Source: JBAZQS01 sp041645075 (lineage in GTDB: Bacteria > Patescibacteriota > Patescibacteriia > 2-01-FULL-39-33). From it: DNA of 16,460 bases. The first letter of the stretch is position 1; each line of letters opens with the position of its first letter. Position numbers and translations under genes: made by a program. This document shows, in pieces, positions 12,139 through 16,460 of this stretch. The notes beneath the pieces were generated by a model. The model made no database searches, was not told the origin of the DNA, and saw nothing but the letters and a program-made list of their open reading frames with translations. The stretch spans positions 1 through 16,460 of the forward strand of contig JBAZQS010000017.1 of assembly GCA_041645075.1 (NCBI GenBank). Reading direction: 5' to 3'.

Positions 12139-12167
12139 ATTCTAATGCAAAATAATTATAATGTCAA
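12139..12167 (-). promoter_or_regulatory. Promoter of the Nudix gene
   Basis: Minus strand TTGACA (12167-12162), 17-bp spacer, TAGAAT (12144-12139). Predicted start about 12132, with a leader of about 55 nt. Confidence 0.75.
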
Positions 12168-12185
12168 TTGAAAGTTTATTCAATA

Positions 12186-12214
12186 TTGACAGTATTTGAT
12201 TGTTGTTATAAGAT
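12186..12214 (+). promoter_or_regulatory. Promoter of the 97-aa gene
   Basis: TTGACA (12186-12191), 17-bp spacer, TAAGAT (12209-12214). It is back to back with the Nudix promoter, with only 18 bp between the -35 boxes. The predicted leader is about 230 nt long. Confidence 0.6.
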
Positions 12215-12290
12215 AAATGATTATACATAGTACCTTTTGTTTTTAACCGTATATTCCTTATTAATCCAGATATATCCTGTTCAAGTCCTT

Positions 12291-12399
12291 AATTCCCGAG
12301 GACGGAAAGGAGGAAATCAAAAGGGAATTAACCGGCCTTTACCCTATGGAATAGGGCGATGCCCAAATTTTTGCCATAGCAAAAATTTATTCCACAGGG
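12291..12399 (+). ncRNA. Candidate structured leader RNA with a compact three-way junction
   Basis: Closing stem P1 CCCTATGGAAT (12342-12352)/ATTCCACAGGG (12389-12399) has 10 of 11 pairs. Inside, P2 GGGC-GAT-GCCC (12354-12364) and P3 AAATTTTTGC-CATA-GCAAAAATTT (12365-12388) fill the junction with a single unpaired base (12353). Upstream, AATTCCC (12291-12297)/GGGAATT (12323-12329) encloses AAAGGAGGA. The elements lie in the predicted 5' leader of the 97-aa gene. I match it to no known riboswitch; a mobile palindrome is the alternative. Confidence 0.5.
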
Positions 12400-12449
12400 T
12401 TTATCCCTATTGTACTCGTTGTTCCAATTCCAGTTGAAAGGCGTGGAGT

Positions 12450-12743
12450 ATGAAGCTACAATCCCAAAAAGCGTGTGCCGTATGCAACCAAATACTGGCG
12501 ACGCACGACGTTCATGGTCTAGTGGCATTTGTCAGCGGCATCATGGTCGCCCATGTCCATGATGGCCGCTGCCAACGGCGCCTTAAAGAGCAAAGAGCAG
12601 AGGGAGGCGAAGTCGTGGAATTCAAGCCATTGAGTGAGAATCACGAATTGCGTCAGCCCTCTACTACCGCGCGCCACTTCATGATCATTACGGCTCGGAA
12701 AAAACTGGTCAATGCCTTTGTCGAGAGTTCTGACCCTCGTTAA
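12450..12743 (+). CDS. Small zinc-finger-like protein of unknown function, 97 aa
   Basis: I recognise no family. It begins MKLQSQKACAVCNQILATHD and has C9-x2-C12 and later H37-x3-C41, a possible zinc site (CxxC...HxxxC). The middle is hydrophobic (LVAFVSGIMVAHV, about 24-36) but too short and polar-flanked to be a sure membrane helix. The rest is charged. The start is supported by AAAGG 8 nt upstream. It is clearly richer in G+C than its neighbours, like the 261-aa gene at 6311-7096, and shares that gene's plan: TTGACA promoter, long leader, single gene, strong terminator. A DNA- or RNA-binding role is possible but not shown. Confidence 0.72.
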   Translation: MKLQSQKACAVCNQILATHDVHGLVAFVSGIMVAHVHDGRCQRRLKEQRAEGGEVVEFKPLSENHELRQPSTTARHFMIITARKKLVNAFVESSDPR

Positions 12744-12770
12744 CTGTCCCTGGTAAGATTTTGTTTTCTT

Positions 12771-12812
12771 GGGCGGGAACGGCTATGCCGTTACCCGCCC
12801 TCTTTTTATTTT
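12771..12812 (+). terminator. Strong intrinsic terminator of the 97-aa gene
   Basis: GGGCGGGAACGGC-TAT-GCCGTTACCCGCCC (12771-12800) is a 13-bp stem with one extra A, followed by TCTTTTTATTTT. It lies 28 nt after the stop codon. Confidence 0.92.
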
Positions 12813-12816
12813 GAGA

Positions 12817-12868
12817 TTCCGCCGAATACCTCGCCCCGACGTTACATCGGGGCGAGGATGAGGCGGAA
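12817..12868. repeat. Nested palindrome with the CGCCCCGA-TCGGGGCG core
   Basis: Outer arms TTCCGCC (12817-12823)/GGCGGAA (12862-12868) enclose CCTCGCCCCGA (12829-12839), loop CGTTACA, TCGGGGCGAGG (12847-12857), an 11-bp perfect stem. The inner core is the same family as the element inside the methyltransferase gene at 5234-5258. Confidence 0.85.
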
Positions 12869-12888
12869 GTCTATGATTTAATTTGTGA

Positions 12889-12927
12889 GCTTTTGCCGAT
12901 TCGCCAACAGGCGAAAAAGGCAAAAGC
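12889..12927. repeat. Nested hairpin GCTTTTGCC/GGCAAAAGC
   Basis: Outer 9-bp arms (12889-12897, 12919-12927) enclose TTCGCC-AACA-GGCGAA (12900-12915). It is one of a row of hairpins filling 12817-13105; no gene is seen in this stretch. Confidence 0.75.
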
Positions 12928-12949
12928 GAACCCTGATCAAAAGAGGATT

Positions 12950-13070
12950 CCAAAGGGGGTGGAGCAAAGCGACACGGGTTGGAAGCGAGGCAAATCACGA
13001 AGTGATGAAGCCGAGCGGCGTCTGGATTGCCGGTGGCAATCCAGACGCCAACCCAGGAACAACCCTTTGG
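12950..13070. repeat. Compound structured element sharing a core with 10156-10276
   Basis: Outer arms CCAAAGGG (12950-12957)/CCCTTTGG (13063-13070) enclose GGGTT/AACCC, then GCGAGGC...GAAGCCGAG with an inserted hairpin ATCAC-GAA-GTGAT (12994-13006), a perfect 15-bp hairpin GGCGTCTGGATTGCC/GGCAATCCAGACGCC (13017-13049), and CCCAGGAACAACC. The order GCGAGGC-hairpin-AGCCGAG-hairpin-CCCAGGAAC is the same as at 10156-10276 while the stem sequences differ. Confidence 0.75.
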
Positions 13071-13105
13071 TCGGTGGGCGGGGATCTAAATACCCCGCCC
13101 ACCGA
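13071..13105. repeat. 13-bp hairpin between the repeats and elp3
   Basis: TCGGTGGGCGGGG (13071-13083) and CCCCGCCCACCGA (13093-13105) pair perfectly around a 9-nt loop. It lies 32 bp past the elp3 stop. No T-run follows it directly on the minus strand, so it is not a standard terminator for elp3. Confidence 0.7.
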
Positions 13106-13137
13106 AACCTAATTTATTTTTGAGAAATTTTTTGTCG

Positions 13138-14715
13138 TTATAGATTTTTTATCATATAACTTCCTTCCAGGCGGTAACCAAATTTTTCATAATATTTTCT
13201 GACGCCAATGCCCGAGATTACCGCAATTTTTTTGAGGCGGTTTTCTCGGCAAATTTTCTCGGCGGTTTTTAATAATTTTTTACCCAGTCCCAGATGCTGA
13301 ATTTCGCCTTTTTCGCCGATTAGCGCCAGTTGGCCGTAAGTATGCAGTTCGCGGATGATGGCCGCGCCCCTTAATTCTTCCATAAAATTATTTTCCGGCC
13401 GATTGTTGAGCCGCAACCGCAGAAAAGCGTAAAGTATTTTTCCATCTCTTGACTCATAGCTTAAAAAATATTCCGTTCCATTATTTGCTTTGTATTTTAT
13501 TGTTTTAATTTTTAATTCGTAATTTTTAATTTTTAATTGTATGGGCTGGTGTCCCGCCTCCCGGCATCTAAGGCACTTACAATACCAGCCCTCTTTTTGG
13601 GCGCGTTCCTGGATTAGCTGGCGCAAGTTGGTAATCTTATTGCCGGCCATTATACTCCCCTCGGGTATATCGCGGATTAGCCGCGCGATGCGGACAAAAG
13701 GCGGGGTGATTTTTTTTATTTTAATCAATAAGTCAATCAATTGTTTGCCGCTATACGGCTTATATTTTTTGGCGCGCCATAATTCGTAAAGTCCTGAATT
13801 TTTCGTGACCACGCAAGGATAAATTTTAATCATATCCGGCCGCCAATTTTGGTCGCTGTATATTTTTTTGAACATGGCCAAGTCCTTGGCTGGAGTGGAG
13901 CCGGGCAAATTTAACATTAAGTGATAATTAATCTTGAAGCCAGCCCTTTTTAATAAATTAATGGCCTTAATGCTTTCAGCCACTGTGTGGCCCCGGCGGT
14001 TTAATTTTAAAATTTTATCATCAATATGCTGAATACCGAGCTCAACGCGCGTGCCGCCAAATCCTCTCATTTTTTTTATTTCTTTTTCGGTGATATAATC
14101 GGGCCTGGTTTCCAAAGTCAAGCCGATACAACGGCGTTTGGCCGTTTCATTTTGTTTCTGGGCCTGCTTTAGGCGGTTTGCTCGGCGTCCGTTTAATGCC
14201 TCAAAACATCTTTTTATAAACCAAGATTGATATTGGGGCGAATGAGACGACCAAGTCCCGCCCATAATAATCAATTCTATTTTATCCGTGTTATGCCCGT
14301 TGGCTTCAAGCGCTTTGAGCCGCATTTTAATTTGGCGGTATGGGTCAAAATCATTGAGAATCGCGCGCATCACGGCCGGCTCGTTTGCGAGATAACTTTT
14401 CGGCATATTTTTTTCGGTGGGGCAATATAAACACCGGCCGGGGCAGGGATACGGCTTGGTTAAGACCGAAATAACAGCCACGCCCGAGAGCGTGCGCACC
14501 GCTCTTTTGGTGAGCAGTTTCTCTAAAACCGGGCTGGACTTGATATCTTTATTTTTTAACAATTTATGATATGCTGAAAGGAGAGCGGATTTTTCGGGGG
14601 GCGGATTTTTAATTTTACCCGCTTCTTTACGAATAAAATTAAAAAACTCCTTTTCGGTTTTAGGGGACTTGATGATTACCGCTTTAATGATTTTTTGGAG
14701 CTGTTGCAAGGTCAT
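13138..14715 (-). CDS. elp3: Elp3: radical SAM tRNA uridine(34) acetyltransferase, 525 aa
   Basis: Elp3 uses acetyl-CoA and radical SAM chemistry to make 5-carboxymethyluridine (cm5U) at tRNA wobble position 34. The radical SAM part carries KPYPCPGRCLYCPTEKNMPKS (Cys-x3-Cys-x2-Cys, about residues 92-112), then IIMGGTWSSH, LETRPDYITEKE and ELGIQHIDD, all typical of Elp3. The C-terminal GNAT domain has the acetyl-CoA loop QHLGLGKKLL and GIGVRKYYEKFGYRLEGSYMIK. Length matches archaeal and single-subunit Elp3. About residues 392-404 (LKIKNYELKIK) come from an AT-rich direct repeat between the two domains. ATG 14715 is preferred to a TTG at 14745. Divergent from a Trm9-like methyltransferase, with 21 bp between start codons. 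Confidence 0.93.
   Translation of the reverse strand: MTLQQLQKIIKAVIIKSPKTEKEFFNFIRKEAGKIKNPPPEKSALLSAYHKLLKNKDIKSSPVLEKLLTKRAVRTLSGVAVISVLTKPYPCPGRCLYCPTEKNMPKSYLANEPAVMRAILNDFDPYRQIKMRLKALEANGHNTDKIELIIMGGTWSSHSPQYQSWFIKRCFEALNGRRANRLKQAQKQNETAKRRCIGLTLETRPDYITEKEIKKMRGFGGTRVELGIQHIDDKILKLNRRGHTVAESIKAINLLKRAGFKINYHLMLNLPGSTPAKDLAMFKKIYSDQNWRPDMIKIYPCVVTKNSGLYELWRAKKYKPYSGKQLIDLLIKIKKITPPFVRIARLIRDIPEGSIMAGNKITNLRQLIQERAQKEGWYCKCLRCREAGHQPIQLKIKNYELKIKTIKYKANNGTEYFLSYESRDGKILYAFLRLRLNNRPENNFMEELRGAAIIRELHTYGQLALIGEKGEIQHLGLGKKLLKTAEKICRENRLKKIAVISGIGVRKYYEKFGYRLEGSYMIKNL
13503..13536. repeat. AT-rich direct repeat in frame inside elp3
   Basis: TTTTAATTTTTAA occurs at 13503-13515 and 13524-13536, 21 bp apart (7 codons), separated by TTCGTAAT. 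It encodes LKIK-NYE-LKIK at a domain border and looks like an inserted simple repeat. Confidence 0.65.
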
Positions 14716-14736
14716 GAAAATATATTTAATAAAATT

Positions 14737-15465
14737 ATGAAGCAAGATATAGCAAATAAAATTCTACACCAAACTAGCGAAATTTACAATCATATCGCTC
14801 CTGATTTTTCTGACACAAGAAGCAAGTGGTGGCCGGGTTTCGGTAATTTTGCCAAATATGTAAAGCCCGGTGATAAAGTATTGGATTTGGGCTGCGGCAA
14901 TGGCCGGATGGCCACGATTTTTGCCGACTCAAATGTAAGCTATTTAGGCGTTGACGGTTCCCCAGAGCTAATTAAAATTGCCCAAGAAAGATTTAAGGAC
15001 GTGCCTGAAGTAAAATTTGAGATTGGCGACATTGCTTGTTTACAGCTGAAAGAAAATGACTTTAATTTGGTTTTTTTGATTGCGGTTTTACACCACATCC
15101 CAACCAAAGGGCTGCGTTTAAAAATTTTAAAAAATATTAATGATTTAATGGCCGGCGGCGGACGATTGGTAATTTATAATTGGAATTTATGGTCGTTGGG
15201 CCGGCGTAAAAATTATTGGCGTTATTTATTTGATTTCAAAAATAAGACGAAAATGGGCGTTTGGAGCGTTAAAGACGCTTTCATACCCTGGAAGTTGTCT
15301 GGCGAATGTCAGTCCAGATATGTCCATTCATTTTCCAAAAGCGAGTTAAAAAAATTATTACAACAAGCCGATTTTGTCATAGAGGATATTTATTATGAAA
15401 GCCGGGGAATGAAATCTAATTTTTTCCGTGGCCGGAATTTAGTAGCCATTGCTTCAAAAAAATGA
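14737..15465 (+). CDS. Trm9/ABH8-like SAM methyltransferase, 242 aa
   Basis: Class I methyltransferase. IYNHIAPDFSDTRSKWWPGF (about residues 16-35) followed by VLDLGCGNGRMATIFA (SAM motif I, about 48-63), YLGVDGS (motif II) and LIAVLHHIPTK (motif IV region), with RYVHSFSKSELKKLLQQADF near the C-terminus. The order YxxIAxxFSxTR...WP, LDLGCGNGR, RYxHxFxxxEL is that of Trm9/ALKBH8 methyltransferases, which methylate cm5U34 of tRNA to mcm5U34. Its neighbour is Elp3, the enzyme that makes cm5U, which strongly supports this role (inference). No Trm112 partner is seen in the window. The ATG at 14737 is chosen; the TTG-type start at 14695 would overlap elp3. No Shine-Dalgarno; promoter-like TTGCAA-N17-TAATAA at 14704-14732 would give an almost leaderless mRNA. 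Confidence 0.83.
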   Translation: MKQDIANKILHQTSEIYNHIAPDFSDTRSKWWPGFGNFAKYVKPGDKVLDLGCGNGRMATIFADSNVSYLGVDGSPELIKIAQERFKDVPEVKFEIGDIACLQLKENDFNLVFLIAVLHHIPTKGLRLKILKNINDLMAGGGRLVIYNWNLWSLGRRKNYWRYLFDFKNKTKMGVWSVKDAFIPWKLSGECQSRYVHSFSKSELKKLLQQADFVIEDIYYESRGMKSNFFRGRNLVAIASKK

Positions 15466-15493
15466 TAAAATAAATAATATTCATTTTAAATAA

Positions 15494-16460
15494 ATGCCAA
15501 AAATATCATCGGAAATTTTTAAGGAGTATGACATCCGAGGCCTTTATCCCGCTCAAATAAATGAGAGCGTGGCTTATAAATTAGGCCGCGCCTTTGTTTT
15601 GTCGCTTAAAGCAAAAAAAATTATTGTCGGCCAAGACCGCCGTCCGGCTTCGGCCAAAGTTTTAAACAGTTTTATCCGGGGCGCGGTCGACGAGAGCGGT
15701 GAAATTTCCGGTCTGGGCGTTTGCAGCACGCCGGAATTATTTTTTGCGGTGGGCAAATATAATTTTGCGGGCGGCGTTATGGCCACGGCGTCGCACAACC
15801 CGAGCGGTTACGTCGGTTTTAAAATGGTTGATAAATATGGCATCGCCCTCGGCGGGAAAACCGGCCTGAAAAAAATTAAGGCCCTGGCCGATAAATTGCC
15901 CGAAAGGAAGATATCAAAGAAAAAAGCGGGTTTTAAATATTTAAACGTCGGCGCTGATTATGGCCGGGCGGTTTTATCTTTGATTAACAAGGATACCATT
16001 AAAAAATCAAAATTGGTCTTGGATGCGAGCGGCGGGTCGGCGGATAAATTGGCCGATTATGTTTTCTCGCGCTTGCCCAATAAGTTAATAAAATTAAATT
16101 TCCAGTCAAAAAGCCAAAAAGCGCCCCACGAGTTAAATCCTTTATTGATTTCCAGCCAAAAATCGGCCAAAAATGCGATTATAAAAAATCAAGCCGATCT
16201 GGGGCTGATTTGGGACGGCGACGGCGACCGCTGTATTTTTTTAGATGAAAAAGGAAAATATATTTTTCCTTATTATATAAATTGTTTAATGAGCCAGATT
16301 ATTTTAAAAAAGAAAAGCGGTATCGGGATTGTGATTGACGCGCGACTGCCCGTGGGCATCGGTGAAGTGATAAAAGAAGCGGGCGGCAAGCCGATAATAA
16401 GCCGGTCGGGCACCTCAAATGTCATTTGTCTGATGCAAGAGAAGAAACTGCTTTTCGGCT
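15494..16460 (+). CDS. Phosphomannomutase/phosphoglucomutase, N-terminal part (cut by window end)
   Basis: Alpha-D-phosphohexomutase family: moves phosphate between C6 and C1 of glucose or mannose, feeding polysaccharide and nucleotide-sugar synthesis. It begins MPKISSEIFKEYDIRGLYPA, with the usual YDIRG; the active-site phosphoserine loop is MATASHNPSGYVGFK (Ser100), and the metal loop DGDGDR lies at residues 241-246. The frame is open to the window end (322 codons seen of about 450). Sugar-binding and phosphate-binding domains 3-4 are mostly missing from view, so mannose or glucose preference cannot be decided. It starts 28 bp after the Trm9-like gene on the same strand and may share its transcript. 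No Shine-Dalgarno. Confidence 0.93.
   Translation, partial: MPKISSEIFKEYDIRGLYPAQINESVAYKLGRAFVLSLKAKKIIVGQDRRPASAKVLNSFIRGAVDESGEISGLGVCSTPELFFAVGKYNFAGGVMATASHNPSGYVGFKMVDKYGIALGGKTGLKKIKALADKLPERKISKKKAGFKYLNVGADYGRAVLSLINKDTIKKSKLVLDASGGSADKLADYVFSRLPNKLIKLNFQSKSQKAPHELNPLLISSQKSAKNAIIKNQADLGLIWDGDGDRCIFLDEKGKYIFPYYINCLMSQIILKKKSGIGIVIDARLPVGIGEVIKEAGGKPIISRSGTSNVICLMQEKKLLFG

Noticed and set aside
12237..12437. 66-codon frame in the leader of the 97-aa gene
   Set aside because: TTG start without Shine-Dalgarno, and the region is dominated by RNA-like stems.
13071..13105. Intrinsic terminator of elp3
   Set aside because: A strong stem exists, but no T-run follows on the minus strand.
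12885..13123. Plus-strand frames of 75-76 codons in the repeat block
   Set aside because: They run through stacked perfect hairpins and have no ribosome binding site or protein-like pattern.

Overview
This window most likely comes from a Patescibacteria (CPR, Parcubacteria-like) genome. That is an inference from several features: a very large surface protein opening with an NYQGR module, small genes with few standard Shine-Dalgarno sites, an EF-P with an unusual tip loop, an archaeal/eukaryal-type Elp3, a TRM11-like methyltransferase with a TEPY motif, and many short palindromic repeats, some lying in frame inside conserved genes. No rRNA, tRNA or CRISPR array was seen.

Layout. 1-1752 (-): the N-terminal part of a secreted repeat protein, preceded by an excisionase-type HTH gene whose promoter carries a perfect palindromic operator. 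1753-2645: an AT-rich intergenic stretch, then a DUF559 nuclease-like gene bracketed by CCCTCTCC palindromes. 2646-4442 (-): translation/replication operon rpsF-ssb-rpsR-efp. 4519-5691 (+): TRM11-like RNA methyltransferase carrying two repeat-derived peptides. 5822-7496 (-): three genes of unknown function (98, 261 and 45 aa), two with strong promoters. 7547-8626 (-): ychF, divergent from a DnaQ-type exonuclease (8741-9292, +). 9310-11521 (-): glyA-folD, a one-carbon pair. 11604-12077 (-): Nudix hydrolase with an operator at its start site, divergent from a small zinc-finger-like unknown gene (12450-12743, +) that has a structured leader. 12744-13137: non-coding, packed with hairpin elements. 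13138-14715 (-) and 14737-15465 (+): Elp3 and a Trm9-like methyltransferase, divergent with 21 bp between start codons. 15494-16460 (+): phosphomannomutase/phosphoglucomutase, cut by the window end.

How the genes work together. Most genes are housekeeping: ribosome (S6, S18, EF-P, YchF), replication/repair (SSB, exonuclease, Nudix), C1 metabolism (GlyA/FolD) and sugar-phosphate metabolism. The two points that stand out are the Elp3 plus Trm9-like pair, which would make a minimal two-enzyme wobble-uridine (cm5U to mcm5U) pathway, and the number of palindromic element families. At least five families occur here; members of four lie inside reading frames, one may supply a ribosome binding site, and one family brackets a nuclease gene. 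FolD keeps its N-terminal catalytic residues but has lost the recognisable NADP-binding motif. ychF and glyA have promoters that predict leaderless mRNAs.
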